DNA of 61,754 nt from an uncultured Vibrio sp. (GTDB taxonomy: Bacteria; Pseudomonadota; Gammaproteobacteria; Enterobacterales; Vibrionaceae). A program made the translations under genes and the position numbers. Below the pieces are notes generated by a model, which worked only from the letters and a program-made list of their open reading frames with translations, ran no database searches and was not told the origin of the DNA. Within the stretch, counting starts at the first letter, position 1, and each line of letters begins with the position of its first letter. Shown here one piece after another: positions 17,891 through 27,885 of the stretch. The DNA is taken from contig NZ_CANLBV010000020.1 of the NCBI RefSeq assembly GCF_947488985.1, positions 1 to 61,754 on the forward strand, given 5' to 3'.

Positions 17891-18340
17891 ATGCATTGTC
17901 CTTTTTGTTCAGAGAACGACACGAAAGTAATCGATTCAAGACTGGTCGCCGATGGCCATCAGGTTCGTCGTCGTCGTCAATGCCTTGCATGTAGTGAACG
18001 TTTTACTACGTTCGAATCGGCGGAACTTGTGATGCCTAAAGTAATTAAGTCAAATGGAAACCGCGAACCATTCAATGAAGATAAAATGGTCGGTGGTGTT
18101 CAGCGCGCCCTAGAAAAACGCCCAGTGAGTGCTGATGCAATTGAACTTGCGATCAGTACGATTAAGTCACAACTCCGTGCAACTGGTGAGCGTGAAGTAC
18201 CAAGCGAGATGATCGGTAATCTTGTGATGGGCCAATTGAAAGAATTGGATAAAGTAGCGTACATCCGTTTCGCATCGGTTTATCGCAGCTTTGAAGACAT
18301 CCGAGAGTTTGGCGAAGAAATCGCTAGATTAGAGGATTAA
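17891..18340 (+). CDS. nrdR: transcriptional repressor NrdR
   Basis: Represses ribonucleotide reductase operons when dATP/ATP binds. It has 149 residues. An N-terminal zinc ribbon uses CPFC (residues 3-6) and CLAC (31-34), followed by the Arg-rich VRRRRQ. The ATP-cone domain covers about residues 46-136 ([30 protein letters not shown]). A strong TTTGGAGGTGAT precedes the ATG. The gene heads the riboflavin cluster, ribD starting 9 bases after it, the standard arrangement in gammaproteobacteria. Confidence 0.96.
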   Translation: MHCPFCSENDTKVIDSRLVADGHQVRRRRQCLACSERFTTFESAELVMPKVIKSNGNREPFNEDKMVGGVQRALEKRPVSADAIELAISTIKSQLRATGEREVPSEMIGNLVMGQLKELDKVAYIRFASVYRSFEDIREFGEEIARLED

Positions 18341-18349
18341 CCCTCAATC

Positions 18350-19459
18350 ATGTCAAACTTTACTCCTCTAGATTATCAAATGATGTCGCGCGCTATTCAC
18401 TTAGCTAAGCACGGCATTTACACCACAGCACCGAACCCGAATGTGGGCTGTGTCATCGTACAAACCGATGGCCAGATCGTTGGTGAAGGTTTTCATGCCA
18501 AAGCCGGTGAACCTCATGCTGAAGTGCATGCCATGCGAATGGCCGGTGATAAGGCAAAAGGTGCGACGGCTTACGTCACGCTAGAGCCTTGCTCTCATTA
18601 CGGGCGAACGCCGCCTTGTGCTGAAGGTTTGATTAAGGCTCAAGTTTCGAAAGTGATTTGCGCCATGCAGGACCCAAACCCTAAAGTCGCAGGGCGTGGC
18701 ATCAACATGCTACGCGACGCGGGTATTGAGGTTGAAATCGGTTTGCTTGAGCAAGATGCTCTCGATTTGAATCCTGCATTTATCAAGCGTATGCAAACAG
18801 GCATGCCTTTTGTTCAGCTTAAGATGGCAGCCAGCCTTGATGGGCAAACGGCGCTAGCAAATGGCCAGAGCCAGTGGATAACATCGCCAGAAGCACGTCG
18901 TGATGTTCAGAATTATCGAGCAAAATCCGGTGCGGTGCTATCAACTAGCCAAACGGTGATTGAAGACAACGCATCGCTGAATGTTCGTTGGGCTGAATTA
19001 CCAAGCAGCGCTCAATCTCATTACGCTGAAGACGAGCTACGTCAGCCGATTCGCGTAATTCTTGATCGCCAAAATCAACTTCGCCCTGAGCTCAAGTTAT
19101 ACCAGACACCAACATCGGTATTGAGAGTCGCTGAAGCCTCTGCCGATATTACAGTCGGAACAACGGATGCAGGTCAGCTGGACTTACACGATTTGATGCG
19201 TCAGCTACCTGCGAATCATATTGACCATATTTGGGTCGAAGCGGGTGCCACGTTGGCACAAAGCTTGATTGAAGCGCAGCTGGTGGATGAGCTAATCCTC
19301 TATTTAGCTCCTAAACTTATGGGCAGTGACGGACGAGGTTTGATGGGCGCATTAGGGCTCACCTCAATGTCTGATGTGATTGACCTAGAAATTAAAGATG
19401 TTCGGCAGGTTGGTGTGGATATTCGCATCGTAGCGAAACCCGTATTTCGAAACCGATAA
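18350..19459 (+). CDS. ribD: bifunctional riboflavin deaminase/reductase RibD
   Basis: Carries out the deamination and the side-chain reduction that convert the GTP cyclohydrolase II product into the ribitylamino-uracil precursor. It has 369 residues. The N-terminal cytidine-deaminase-like domain has zinc ligands in EPHAEVHAM near residue 50 and LEPCSHYGRTPPC near 76. The C-terminal reductase domain begins near residue 150 with VQLKMAASLDGQTALANGQSQW. It follows nrdR by 9 bases and is probably cotranscribed with it and with ribE. Confidence 0.96.
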   Translation: MSNFTPLDYQMMSRAIHLAKHGIYTTAPNPNVGCVIVQTDGQIVGEGFHAKAGEPHAEVHAMRMAGDKAKGATAYVTLEPCSHYGRTPPCAEGLIKAQVSKVICAMQDPNPKVAGRGINMLRDAGIEVEIGLLEQDALDLNPAFIKRMQTGMPFVQLKMAASLDGQTALANGQSQWITSPEARRDVQNYRAKSGAVLSTSQTVIEDNASLNVRWAELPSSAQSHYAEDELRQPIRVILDRQNQLRPELKLYQTPTSVLRVAEASADITVGTTDAGQLDLHDLMRQLPANHIDHIWVEAGATLAQSLIEAQLVDELILYLAPKLMGSDGRGLMGALGLTSMSDVIDLEIKDVRQVGVDIRIVAKPVFRNR

Positions 19460-19528
19460 TAACGAAACTATAGTGGGAATAAATCCGCTCACTACATACA
19501 TGTCGTTGACAACAAAAAGAGTTTTAAA

Positions 19529-20185
19529 ATGTTTACAGGAATTGTAGAAGCCGTAGGTACATTGAGTGCAATCACTCCCCGCGGAGAAGACATCACCGTA
19601 ACGGTTAACGTGGGTAAGCTTGATATGGCTGACGTTCAGTTAGGCGATAGTATCGCTACCAATGGTGTTTGTTTGACGGTCGTGGAATTTAACGATCACA
19701 GCTACAGTGCAGACCTTTCGCTTGAAACCCTGAAAAAAACGGGTTTTGTCGATTACCAAGCAGGCGATAAAGTTAACCTTGAGAAAGCAATGTTACCAAC
19801 CACGCGTTTCGGTGGTCACATCGTATCAGGTCACGTGGATGGCGTGGGCGAGATTGTTGAGCGTAACCAAGTTGGCCGTGCGATTGAATTCTGGGTAGAA
19901 ATGCCGGCTGAAATCTCAAAGTATGTAGCTCAAAAAGGTTCGGTGACGGTGGATGGTATTAGTCTTACCGTGAACGATTTACGTAAGAATGCATTTAAGC
20001 TGACGATCGTTCCTCACACTTCGTCAGAAACCACCATTGACCAATTCAATGTCGGTCGTAAAGTGAATCTAGAAGTCGATGTGTTAGCACGCTACATGGA
20101 GCGTTTACTGCAAGGTCAGCAACAAGAGTCTGAGCCTGAATCTCGATTAACGATGGAATTCTTACAGCAGAATGGTTTTGCCTAA
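19529..20185 (+). CDS. ribE: riboflavin synthase alpha chain
   Basis: Dismutates two molecules of dimethyl-ribityl-lumazine to riboflavin. It has 218 residues with two homologous lumazine-binding barrels: MFTGIVEAVGTL at the start and GHIVSGHVDGVGEIV near residue 97. LGDSIATNGVCLTV (near 37) and KGSVTVDGISLTVND (near 135) are the paired motifs of the two halves. No FMN riboswitch was recognised in the 69-base gap before the gene. Confidence 0.95.
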   Translation: MFTGIVEAVGTLSAITPRGEDITVTVNVGKLDMADVQLGDSIATNGVCLTVVEFNDHSYSADLSLETLKKTGFVDYQAGDKVNLEKAMLPTTRFGGHIVSGHVDGVGEIVERNQVGRAIEFWVEMPAEISKYVAQKGSVTVDGISLTVNDLRKNAFKLTIVPHTSSETTIDQFNVGRKVNLEVDVLARYMERLLQGQQQESEPESRLTMEFLQQNGFA

Positions 20186-20293
20186 CCGTTGATACAAAGT
20201 GCGTTAAGCGAGACTTTGTAAAGCGAAGCAATATTATCAGGTTTAAACAGTGTCGGTTCTTGGAAGCAGAACCATTTCAAAGGATATAGAACA

Positions 20294-21403
20294 ATGCCAA
20301 TTAGTACTCCTCAAGAAATTATTGAAGACATTCGCCTAGGAAAAATGGTTATCCTGATGGATGATGAAGATCGCGAGAATGAAGGCGATCTGATCATGGC
20401 AGCAGAACATGTGACGCCAGAAGCGATTAACTTCATGGCGATGTATGGCCGTGGCTTAATCTGTCTGACGCTAACCAAAGAGCGTTCAAGCCGTATGGGG
20501 CTAGCGCCTATGGTTCAAGACAACAATGCACAGTACACCACGAACTTTACGGTTTCGATTGAAGCGGCAGAGGGGGTCACTACGGGTATCTCTGCATCAG
20601 ATCGCGCTGTGACGGTTCAAGCGGCAGTGGCGAAAGATGCGAAAGCGGCTGATCTTGTTCAACCTGGTCATATTTTCCCGCTGACAGCACAAGATGGCGG
20701 TGTTCTGACTCGCGCGGGTCATACGGAAGCGGGTTGTGATTTAGCACGTCTAGCGGGTTGTGAGCCAGCTTCGGTTATCGTTGAGATCTTAAATGATGAC
20801 GGCACCATGGCTCGTCGTCCTGACCTTGAAGTGTTTGCAGAAAAGCACGATATCAAGCTAGGCACCATTGCGGACTTAATTGAATACCGTAACAACACAG
20901 AAACGACGATTGAGCGTGTGGCGCAATGTCACTTACCTACGGAATTTGGTGACTTTGAGCTTGTGACCTACCGTGACACCATTGACAACCAGATCCACTA
21001 CGCGATGCAAAGAGGCGACCTATCTGAAGGTGCTCCTTTGGTACGTGTTCACCTGCATGACACGTTCACTGATCTGCTTCATTCAGACCGTGGTACTGAG
21101 CGTAGCTGGTCGCTAGATAAAGCGATGAAGCGCATTGGCGATGAAGGTGGTGTACTGGTTATTCTGGGCAACGAAGAGTCTTCAGATTTATTGATTCACA
21201 AAGTGAAGACATTCGAAGCGCAAGACAAGAACGAACAGCCAACTATGGCGAAGAAGCAGGGTACCTCGCGTCGTGTGGGTGTCGGTTCTCAGATCCTACA
21301 AGATCTCGGTGTGCACGATATGCGTCTGCTTTCTTCAAGCACTAAGCGTTACCACGCATTGGGTGGTTTTGGTCTTAACGTTGTTGAGTACGTTTGCGAA
21401 TAA
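20294..21403 (+). CDS. ribBA: RibB-RibA fusion with degenerate RibA half (RibBX-type)
   Basis: The N-terminal half (about residues 1-205) is a canonical 3,4-dihydroxy-2-butanone-4-phosphate synthase: [11 protein letters not shown] near residue 21, and [21 protein letters not shown] near 137. The C-terminal half aligns with GTP cyclohydrolase II, but the zinc-binding Cys-X10-Cys-X-Cys segment is gone: [14 protein letters not shown] stands where active RibA has VRVHSECLTGD. The GTP-binding QEGRNIGL block is also missing. Such proteins, called RibBX in Shewanella work, keep RibB activity but lack the cyclohydrolase. A separate RibA must therefore be encoded elsewhere in this genome. Confidence 0.92.
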   Translation: MPISTPQEIIEDIRLGKMVILMDDEDRENEGDLIMAAEHVTPEAINFMAMYGRGLICLTLTKERSSRMGLAPMVQDNNAQYTTNFTVSIEAAEGVTTGISASDRAVTVQAAVAKDAKAADLVQPGHIFPLTAQDGGVLTRAGHTEAGCDLARLAGCEPASVIVEILNDDGTMARRPDLEVFAEKHDIKLGTIADLIEYRNNTETTIERVAQCHLPTEFGDFELVTYRDTIDNQIHYAMQRGDLSEGAPLVRVHLHDTFTDLLHSDRGTERSWSLDKAMKRIGDEGGVLVILGNEESSDLLIHKVKTFEAQDKNEQPTMAKKQGTSRRVGVGSQILQDLGVHDMRLLSSSTKRYHALGGFGLNVVEYVCE

Positions 21404-21634
21404 ATCCTGTGTCAGCGAGCAGACGTTTCTCCGTTTGTAGCGACATAATTTACCGATGATTTCAGTGGCTCTTTTGGTGATAAATCTTGGCAAAAGAGCA
21501 AAGTAGCCAAGTTCGACTCAAAACGTGTTCAATACATAAACTTGGTTACTCACTGTTCCTATATGCTTGGGATCAGCGCTGCATTATCATCTTTACATTG
21601 CCGGTGTCTGTTCTTCTAAATTACCATTAGATAT

Positions 21635-21670
21635 TGCTCACAGTTTTATGCTAGAATCCGGCGATTCTCA
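21635..21670 (+). promoter_or_regulatory. probable promoter of ribH-nusB
   Basis: TGCTAGAAT forms an extended -10 box around 21650-21658, with a weak -35 about 19 bases before. It would start a transcript some 40 bases ahead of ribH. The remaining gap after ribBA has no terminator I could see, so readthrough is also possible. Confidence 0.45.
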
Positions 21671-21698
21671 CTTGATGAAAATAGTTAAAGGAAGGCTT

Positions 21699-22169
21699 AT
21701 GAAAGTGATCGAGGGTGGCTTCCCAGCGCCAAATGCAAAAATTGCTATCGTTATTGCTCGTTTCAACAGTTTTATTAACGAAAGTTTACTTTCTGGTGCA
21801 ATCGATACTTTAAAGCGTCATGGACAAGTAAGCGAAGACAACATCACTGTTGTTCGTTGCCCTGGAGCAGTAGAACTTCCACTTGTCGCGCAGCGCGTTG
21901 CAAAAACAGGTAAGTTCGATGCGATTGTATCTCTTGGTACAGTGATCCGTGGCGGTACTCCTCACTTTGACTATGTTTGTAGTGAATGTAATAAAGGTTT
22001 GGCACAAGTGTCTCTGGAATATTCTCTTCCAGTTGCGTTTGGTGTCCTTACTGTTGATACGATCGATCAAGCTATTGAACGCGCAGGAACCAAGGCTGGT
22101 AATAAAGGTGCAGAAGCTGCACTTAGCGCACTTGAGATGATCAACGTTCTTTCTGAAATCGATTCCTAA
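21699..22169 (+). CDS. ribH: 6,7-dimethyl-8-ribityllumazine synthase
   Basis: Makes the lumazine precursor of riboflavin and usually assembles into a 60-subunit shell. The start is [14 protein letters not shown], with AAGGAAGG just before it; a longer upstream frame of 44 residues lacks family similarity. The product has 156 residues. [12 protein letters not shown] near residue 17, [12 protein letters not shown] near 53 and [19 protein letters not shown] near 78 are the substrate-binding segments. Its stop codon overlaps the nusB start by one base. Confidence 0.95.
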   Translation: MKVIEGGFPAPNAKIAIVIARFNSFINESLLSGAIDTLKRHGQVSEDNITVVRCPGAVELPLVAQRVAKTGKFDAIVSLGTVIRGGTPHFDYVCSECNKGLAQVSLEYSLPVAFGVLTVDTIDQAIERAGTKAGNKGAEAALSALEMINVLSEIDS

Positions 22170-22636
22170 TGGGGGCCAGTGTGAAACCAGCCGCACGTCG
22201 TAACGCACGTCAATTTGCTCTACAAGCAATTTATTCTTGGCAAATTACTAAAGAAAATATTGCTACCGTTGAAGAACAGTTCTTATCTGGTGGTAAGTAT
22301 GATGAAGAAGAGCATCATGCTGCAGAGCCTGCACTTGCTATGCCAGAAACAGACGTTGCATATTTCCGCGACCTACTGACTGGTGTTGCTCTTAGCCACA
22401 TGGAACTTGATAGCAAGCTTCGTCCATTCGTATCTCGCCCTATGCAAGATCTGGATCTGATGGAACTCGCGCTTCTACGTTTAGCTATGTACGAGATGAC
22501 TCGTCGCGAAGATGTACCATACAAAGTGGTTATCAACGAAGCTATCGAGCTGGCGAAAGTATTCGCAGCAGAAGACAGCCATAAGTTTGTGAATGGTGTG
22601 CTTGATAAAGCAGCGCCACACGTTCGTAAGAAATAA
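22169..22636 (+). CDS. nusB: transcription antitermination factor NusB
   Basis: All-helical RNA-binding factor that with NusE(S10) binds boxA during ribosomal RNA antitermination. It has 155 residues. The Arg-rich N-terminus [20 protein letters not shown] and C-terminal [25 protein letters not shown] are diagnostic. An acidic insertion around residues 35-50 is usual in vibrios. The ATG overlaps the ribH stop (TAATG), indicating translational coupling; an in-frame GTG four codons later is an alternative start. Confidence 0.95.
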   Translation: MGASVKPAARRNARQFALQAIYSWQITKENIATVEEQFLSGGKYDEEEHHAAEPALAMPETDVAYFRDLLTGVALSHMELDSKLRPFVSRPMQDLDLMELALLRLAMYEMTRREDVPYKVVINEAIELAKVFAAEDSHKFVNGVLDKAAPHVRKK

Positions 22637-22656
22637 GACGTTCGTATATTGAATCT

Positions 22657-22685
22657 AAAGGTCAGCTTTTATGCTGGCCTTTTTT
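22657..22685 (+). terminator. ribH-nusB terminator
   Basis: AAAGGTCAGC and GCTGGCCTTT form a stem with one G-U pair, then six Ts. Confidence 0.82.
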
Positions 22686-22707
22686 GTAACTCAATTTCTG
22701 TAATATC

Positions 22708-22890
22708 AATAATACCAATTGTAGTAAATAATTGGTCACCCTAGCTTGCTAAAACGCTCGATAACTGCGCTACAATTTTTGATTGTAGAATAACTACTTA
22801 TCGAAACTTCTTGTCGAAAAGAGCTGCCTTGTTCTCAAGCCTTTTCTCTACGCTAATTTTGATCACTTACTTACTGTGCTTGGTATAATT
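22708..22890. repeat. MITE-like element with terminal inverted repeats, upstream of thiL
   Basis: AATAATACCAA at the left end and TTGGTATAATT at the right end are inverted copies matching 10 of 11 bases. Inside lie two further dyads: ACCAATT/AATTGGT (22714-22736) and CTACAAT/ATTGTAG (22770-22788). No coding potential is seen. Its right end contains TATAAT (22884-22889), a good -10 box for thiL. I believe similar sequences recur in vibrio genomes, but no second copy was found in this window. Confidence 0.5.
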
Positions 22891-22927
22891 ACGGCGATTT
22901 GTATGAAGACTAAAGATAGGGCATGTG

Positions 22928-23905
22928 ATGTCTGGCGAATTTAACCTGATTGAAAAATATTTTGTAAATCGACAACCACAACGTAAAGACGTACATCTGG
23001 CCGCTGGCGATGATTGCGCTTTAGTTAAAGCGCCCAGTAATGTTGAGATCGCGATCAGCACGGATACCTTAGTTGCAGGCACCCACTTCTTAGCAGGGGC
23101 AAACCCGGCATGGGTGGCACATAAGGCTTTAGCATCCAACATTAGTGATCTTGCTGCGATGGGAGCTACTCCGGCTTGGGTTTCATTTGCTTTAACCATG
23201 CCTGAAGTGGATGAGACATGGCTGGCTCCATTTTGTGATTCTTTTTTCAAGCTTGCTGACTACTTTGGCATTCAGTTAATTGGGGGGGACACAACCCAAG
23301 GTCCGCTAAGTTTAACGCTGACTGTACAAGGTTTTGTGCCTGAAGGACGTGCATTGCGCAGAGATGGTGCTAAAGTGGGTGACTGGATATACGTAACGGG
23401 CAATCTAGGGGACAGTAAAGCTGGCCTCGAGGTGTTGCTCGACCCACAGCAGAACAGAGCAAAACCTTATGCGCTTGAGCTTGAAGAGAGGCACTACCTG
23501 AGTACGCCACGTGTTTTGGCGGGTCAGGCGTTAGTCAACCTTGCTTCATCGGCGATAGATATCTCAGATGGCGTGATTGCCGATTTAAAGCATATTCTTA
23601 AGCGCTCTCAGGTCGGGGCAAGCATTGATGTGAGTACCTTGCCAATCTCTCAAGAGTTACGCCAATTTGCACCAAATATCACCGCTGCTCAGCAGTATGC
23701 ACTGACCAGTGGTGAAGAGTACGAACTGTGCTTTACTGTGCCGGAAGAAAATAAAGGGTCATTGGAAAGTACTTTGTCACATACTGGAACAAAAGTTACC
23801 TGCATTGGTCAAATAAGACCTGTAGAATTCTTTGAATTACATAATAACGGTAAGCCACTAAATTGGGACTTAACTGGTTATGATCACTTTAAGGTAAACG
23901 GATGA
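22928..23905 (+). CDS. thiL: thiamine-monophosphate kinase
   Basis: Makes thiamine diphosphate from the monophosphate with ATP, the last step of cofactor synthesis. It has 325 residues from the ATG of MSGEFNLIEKYF; a GTG one codon earlier is less likely. Family blocks are DDCALVKAP near residue 29, STDTLVAGTHF near 46, SDLAAMGATPAW near 73, GGDTTQGPLSLTLTVQG near 119 and DISDGVIADLKHIL near 210. Its stop overlaps the pgpA start by 4 bases (ATGA). The promoter seems to lie in the end of the adjoining repeat. Confidence 0.94.
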   Translation: MSGEFNLIEKYFVNRQPQRKDVHLAAGDDCALVKAPSNVEIAISTDTLVAGTHFLAGANPAWVAHKALASNISDLAAMGATPAWVSFALTMPEVDETWLAPFCDSFFKLADYFGIQLIGGDTTQGPLSLTLTVQGFVPEGRALRRDGAKVGDWIYVTGNLGDSKAGLEVLLDPQQNRAKPYALELEERHYLSTPRVLAGQALVNLASSAIDISDGVIADLKHILKRSQVGASIDVSTLPISQELRQFAPNITAAQQYALTSGEEYELCFTVPEENKGSLESTLSHTGTKVTCIGQIRPVEFFELHNNGKPLNWDLTGYDHFKVNG

Positions 23906-24408
23906 CAAACCCTCTCTCTCTTATTTCTCTTAAAAACCCTTGGCACTTGTTAGCCACGGGGTTTGGCAGTGGCTTATCGCCTATTATTCCCGGCACAATG
24001 GGCACGCTTGCGTCAATTCCGTTGTACCTATTGTTGGTTCAGTTACCGTTTCCTGCTTACGTTGCCGTGGTGGTGGTAAGCTGCATTATTGGTATTAAGA
24101 TCTGCCAAATAACGTCTGATGATATGGGTGTGCATGATCACGGTTCTATCGTTTGGGATGAGTTTGCGGGCTTTTGGATCACCATGAGCTTAGTGCCTAT
24201 GCTGAATATTCCTGCCGATGACTGGAAATGGCTTCTGACTGGTTTTGTACTTTTCCGCTTCTTTGACATGGTAAAACCCTGGCCGATTGGTTGGTTAGAT
24301 GCACGAATTCACGGCGGCTTAGGTATCATGATTGACGATATTGTGGCGGGTATTATGGCGGCTATTTCGTTGTATGCCGTGGCACATTTCGCTGGTTGGT
24401 TAGTGTGA
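23902..24408 (+). CDS. pgpA: phosphatidylglycerophosphatase A
   Basis: Inner-membrane enzyme that dephosphorylates phosphatidylglycerophosphate to phosphatidylglycerol. It has 168 residues and four hydrophobic segments. Conserved acidic motifs are visible: GTMGTLASIP near residue 31, HDHGSIVWDEFAGFWI near 75 with the metal-binding residues, FRFFDMVKPWPI near 119 and IDDIVAGI near 144. ThiL-PgpA coupling is typical of gammaproteobacteria. Confidence 0.93.
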   Translation: MTNPLSLISLKNPWHLLATGFGSGLSPIIPGTMGTLASIPLYLLLVQLPFPAYVAVVVVSCIIGIKICQITSDDMGVHDHGSIVWDEFAGFWITMSLVPMLNIPADDWKWLLTGFVLFRFFDMVKPWPIGWLDARIHGGLGIMIDDIVAGIMAAISLYAVAHFAGWLV

Positions 24409-24464
24409 ACTAACTGAAAGATTAAGGTTTAGTTGGCGATACACCAAACTAATTAGCAGATACT

Positions 24465-24497
24465 AAAAAGGTTGACCCTAGGGCCAACCTTTTTTTG
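24465..24497. terminator. bidirectional terminator between pgpA and dxs
   Basis: AAAAAGGTTG and CAACCTTTTT form a stem, extended by the inner CCCTAGGG. A- and T-runs on both sides let it stop both convergent operons. Confidence 0.85.
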
Positions 24498-24503
24498 TTT
24501 GCG

Positions 24504-24527
24504 GAGCTTACGAGCTTACGAGCTTAC
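24504..24527. repeat. tandem octamer repeat, three copies of GAGCTTAC
   Basis: Three perfect 8-bp copies lie just 3' of dxs, between its stop codon and the terminator. The same unit length recurs near the deaminase gene and proS with different sequences. Confidence 0.85.
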
Positions 24528-24536
24528 GTATTAAGG

Positions 24537-26420
24537 CTACTTTGCAAGATAGTCAGAGATAGACTTCTCAATGCCTTTCGCGTCCAAACCAAGCTCTTCA
24601 TGCAGTTCGCCTTGCGTACCTTGAGCAATGAACTTGTCTGGTAGGCCAAGGTTCAATACTGGCATCAGCAGTTTCTCTTGCATCAAGAATTCAATCACAC
24701 CTGCGCCTGCACCACCTGCAATCGCATTCTCTTCGATAGTCACCAGAACATCGTGGTCAGCAGCAAGTTGTTTGATCAGAGCTTCATCGAGCGGTTTCAC
24801 AAAGCGCATATCTACAACTGTTGCATCAATGGAGTCAGAGGCTTGAAGTGCACTCTCAAGGAAAGTGCCGAAGCTTAGGATAGCGACTTTCGAGCCCTCT
24901 TTTGCTTTTTCGCTTTCGCGAACGATACGACCTTTACCAATCTCAAGCGCAGTAAATTCATTTTGAATTTCAGTGCCCATACCATTACCGCGAGGGTAAC
25001 GAACGGCACTTGGACCTGTATGCTGGTGGCCTGTGTATAGCATTTGGCGACATTCGTTCTCGTCGCTTGGCGCCATGATCACCATGTTTGGAATACAACG
25101 CATAAAGCTTAAGTCGAACGCACCTTGGTGTGTTTGACCGTCAGCCCCAACAAGGCCTGCACGGTCAATAGCGAACATAACTGGCAAGTCCATGATAGCC
25201 ACATCGTGGATCAGTTGATCGTAGCCACGTTGTAGGAACGTCGAGTAGATAGCGACAATCGGCTTATCACCCGCAATCGCCATACCCGTTGCTAGCGTCA
25301 CAGCATGCTGCTCAGCAATCGCTACGTCGAAGTATTGTTCTGGGTACTCTTTCGAGAAACGCACCATGCCAGAGCCTTCTCGCATTGCTGGCGTTATCGC
25401 CATAAGTTTAGGATCTTGCGCGGCCATATCACACAGGAAGTCGCCAAAAATCTTAGAGAAACTTGGTTTAGAGCTGGTGCTCTTAGGCAGACTTGAGTGT
25501 GCTGGATCGAATTTCGGTACGCCGTGGTAACCGATTGGATCTTTCTCAGCGGGCTCGTAGCCTTTGCCTTTCTTAGTCATGATATGCAGGAATTGAGGAC
25601 CTTTAAGGTCTCTCATATTCTTCAGCGTTTTAATCAGCTCATTCACATCGTGCCCGTCAACTGGACCAATGTAATTAAAGCCTAACTCTTCAAACATGGT
25701 GCCAGGGACAACCATGCCTTTTAGGTGTTCTTCTGTACGGCGAACGAGCTCTTTAATCGGCGGAACGCCAGATAGCACTTTCTTGCCGCCCTCACGAATA
25801 GACGTGTAAAGACTGCCAGAAAGAACTTGAGCTAGGTGGTTGTTCAGAGCACCTACGTTTTCAGAGATCGACATCTCGTTATCGTTAAGGATAACCAACA
25901 TGTCATTGTGAATATCGCCCGCGTGGTTCATAGCTTCGAAAGCCATACCAGCAGTAATTGCGCCATCACCAATCACACTCACGACTTTACGATTTTTGCC
26001 TTCTTTCTTAGCACTGATTGCCATGCCGAGGGCAGCACTGATCGAAGTTGAAGAGTGACCAACAGAAAGCGTGTCGTATTCGCTCTCTTCACGCCATGGG
26101 AATGGGTGCAGTCCGTCTTTTTGACGGATAGTCGACAAGCGGTCGCGACGACCAGTAAGAATCTTGTGCGGGTATGCTTGGTGCCCAACATCCCAAACCA
26201 ATTGGTCAAAAGGCGTGTTGTACACGTAGTGAAGAGCTACTGTTAGCTCTACCGTACCTAAGCCTGACGCTAAGTGACCACTTGACTGGCTCACTGAGTT
26301 AAGAAGATAGGTGCGTAATTCATCACAAAGCTGTGTTAGCGTCTCTTTGGGAAGAAGACGCAAATCCTCTGGCTTATCAGCCAAAACAAGAGTTGGGTAC
26401 TTTGATATATCAAGAGTCAT
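24537..26420 (-). CDS. dxs: 1-deoxy-D-xylulose-5-phosphate synthase
   Basis: Thiamine-diphosphate enzyme that condenses pyruvate and glyceraldehyde-3-phosphate, the first step of the MEP isoprenoid route; its product also feeds thiamine and pyridoxal synthesis. It has 627 residues (E. coli 620). The cofactor motif [18 protein letters not shown] is near residue 152, and the catalytic glutamate block [20 protein letters not shown] near 367. [18 protein letters not shown] near 427 is also typical. It is the last gene of the xseB-ispA-dxs operon, as in E. coli. Confidence 0.96.
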   Translation of the reverse strand: MTLDISKYPTLVLADKPEDLRLLPKETLTQLCDELRTYLLNSVSQSSGHLASGLGTVELTVALHYVYNTPFDQLVWDVGHQAYPHKILTGRRDRLSTIRQKDGLHPFPWREESEYDTLSVGHSSTSISAALGMAISAKKEGKNRKVVSVIGDGAITAGMAFEAMNHAGDIHNDMLVILNDNEMSISENVGALNNHLAQVLSGSLYTSIREGGKKVLSGVPPIKELVRRTEEHLKGMVVPGTMFEELGFNYIGPVDGHDVNELIKTLKNMRDLKGPQFLHIMTKKGKGYEPAEKDPIGYHGVPKFDPAHSSLPKSTSSKPSFSKIFGDFLCDMAAQDPKLMAITPAMREGSGMVRFSKEYPEQYFDVAIAEQHAVTLATGMAIAGDKPIVAIYSTFLQRGYDQLIHDVAIMDLPVMFAIDRAGLVGADGQTHQGAFDLSFMRCIPNMVIMAPSDENECRQMLYTGHQHTGPSAVRYPRGNGMGTEIQNEFTALEIGKGRIVRESEKAKEGSKVAILSFGTFLESALQASDSIDATVVDMRFVKPLDEALIKQLAADHDVLVTIEENAIAGGAGAGVIEFLMQEKLLMPVLNLGLPDKFIAQGTQGELHEELGLDAKGIEKSISDYLAK

Positions 26421-26441
26421 AGGTAATGCGCGCTTATTGTC

Positions 26442-27338
26442 TTAGTTCTTGCGCTCGATGATGTATCGGGCGAACTCTTCGAGTGACTGGGTATTGTATG
26501 GGATCGCCGCCAAAGCTTGAAGCGCTTCCTGTAGTAGAGCGTGCGCTTTTTGTTGAGCGCCCTCTAAACCTAACAAAGAAGGGTAGGTGCTTTTGTTTAA
26601 TTCTTGGTCAGAACCCTGTGGTTTACCCAACGTTTCAGTATCGCTAGTGATATCTAAAATATCATCTTGCACCTGGAATGCTAATCCAATGGCATCGGCG
26701 TACTTGTCTAATTGAGGCATCACTTCAAACGCTTTTTCGCCAGCAGAAAGAGCACCTAAACGAATCGCACATTTCATTAGCGCACCGGTTTTATTGCGGT
26801 GTACTTCCTCTAATTCTTCTAGCGTGATAGAGCGATTTTCAGCTTCAATATCAAGCGCTTGACCAATGCACATACCTTGTGCCCCTGAGGCTTCGGCTAG
26901 GCGTTGAATCATTCGCACACGGTTGCTTTCGCCATCGCTACTTAATGAGCCTTCCGCAAGTATAGTAAACGCGAGAGTTTGTAGCGCATCGCCCGTTAAA
27001 ATAGCCGTTGCTTCATCGAATTTTATGTGGCAAGTCTGATGACCACGACGCAGTTCGTCATCATCCATTGCTGGAAGGTCGTCGTGGATAAGAGAATAGG
27101 CATGAATACATTCGATTGCAGAGGCCGGAGTATCGAGCTCTTTTGCGCTGCAGCCAAGCATTTCCCCGGTAATGTAGACAAGAAATGGGCGTGCGCGTTT
27201 GCCGCCTAACAGCAACCCATAACGCATCGCGTTGATCAGGTTCTGATTTTGGTGTGGCAGCTGATCAAGCCAAAGGTTCAGTTGCTCGTTATTACGTGCT
27301 TGATAAGACAATAAAGTCTCGATCATAGGGGATCTCAT
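26442..27338 (-). CDS. ispA: farnesyl diphosphate synthase
   Basis: Short-chain prenyltransferase adding isopentenyl units to give farnesyl diphosphate for quinone and undecaprenyl synthesis. It has 298 residues. The two aspartate-rich motifs are clear: HDDLPAMDDDELRRG near residue 90 and FQVQDDILDITSD near 228; GGKRARPFLVY is near 46. A second in-frame ATG four codons in (MIETLLSYQ) is an equally plausible start. It lies 8 bases after xseB and 21 before dxs. Confidence 0.94.
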   Translation of the reverse strand: MRSPMIETLLSYQARNNEQLNLWLDQLPHQNQNLINAMRYGLLLGGKRARPFLVYITGEMLGCSAKELDTPASAIECIHAYSLIHDDLPAMDDDELRRGHQTCHIKFDEATAILTGDALQTLAFTILAEGSLSSDGESNRVRMIQRLAEASGAQGMCIGQALDIEAENRSITLEELEEVHRNKTGALMKCAIRLGALSAGEKAFEVMPQLDKYADAIGLAFQVQDDILDITSDTETLGKPQGSDQELNKSTYPSLLGLEGAQQKAHALLQEALQALAAIPYNTQSLEEFARYIIERKN

Positions 27339-27346
27339 ACAATTCG

Positions 27347-27589
27347 TTATTCTGGTTGTGGGTTAAAGTCACTCAGTTCTGCATTTTCATCATTGTGCAG
27401 TAGAATGCTAACACGTTGTTCAGCATCGTTTAGTTTGCTTTGACCAGCACGAGCGAGGGAGATGCCTCGTTCGAACTTTTTCAGCGCATCATCTAAGGCT
27501 AGATCACCATTCTCAAGTTGATCAACCAAGCCATCAAGCTCTTCGATTGCTGCTTCAAAGCTCATATTTTCAGGTTTCTTAGTAGCCAT
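27347..27589 (-). CDS. xseB: exodeoxyribonuclease VII small subunit
   Basis: Helical hairpin subunit of 80 residues that assembles with XseA to degrade single-stranded DNA. SFEAAIEELDGLVDQLENGDLALDDALKKFERGI is diagnostic. It is first gene of the operon with ispA and dxs. The C-terminus is acidic, as in the family. Confidence 0.94.
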   Translation of the reverse strand: MATKKPENMSFEAAIEELDGLVDQLENGDLALDDALKKFERGISLARAGQSKLNDAEQRVSILLHNDENAELSDFNPQPE

Positions 27590-27885
27590 AATAAATCTGC
27601 GTTTGGAAAGATGAACGAACGTTACCCTAGGCTACTGATATGGTCAAATGTAACCAAGAAATTTTACTAGAAAGTGCGCTTTTAAGGAGCTTGAAGTCAT
27701 TTTCATCGAATAACCCTACCTCCATCGAGTTTATGATGGACTGATAAGGGTAAAGCGGCGAATAGTTGAGATTGTAAAACCAAAAGTGTGATACTTAATC
27801 CAAGAATTTACTAAAAGATCTTATCGTCTTGCCGATAAGAAGGTTATCGTCGACGTAGGACTACAAAAAGCATGAGGAGTGCTCA
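27590..27885. other. divergent promoter region of xseB and pomA
   Basis: Contains the promoters of two divergent operons. TTGTAA followed after 17 bases by TTAATC is a weak pomA promoter candidate. No other feature was recognised. Confidence 0.35.

Noticed and set aside
19460..19528. FMN riboswitch before ribE
   Set aside because: The gap is too short and lacks the conserved RFN segments; none was seen before ribD, ribBA or ribH either.
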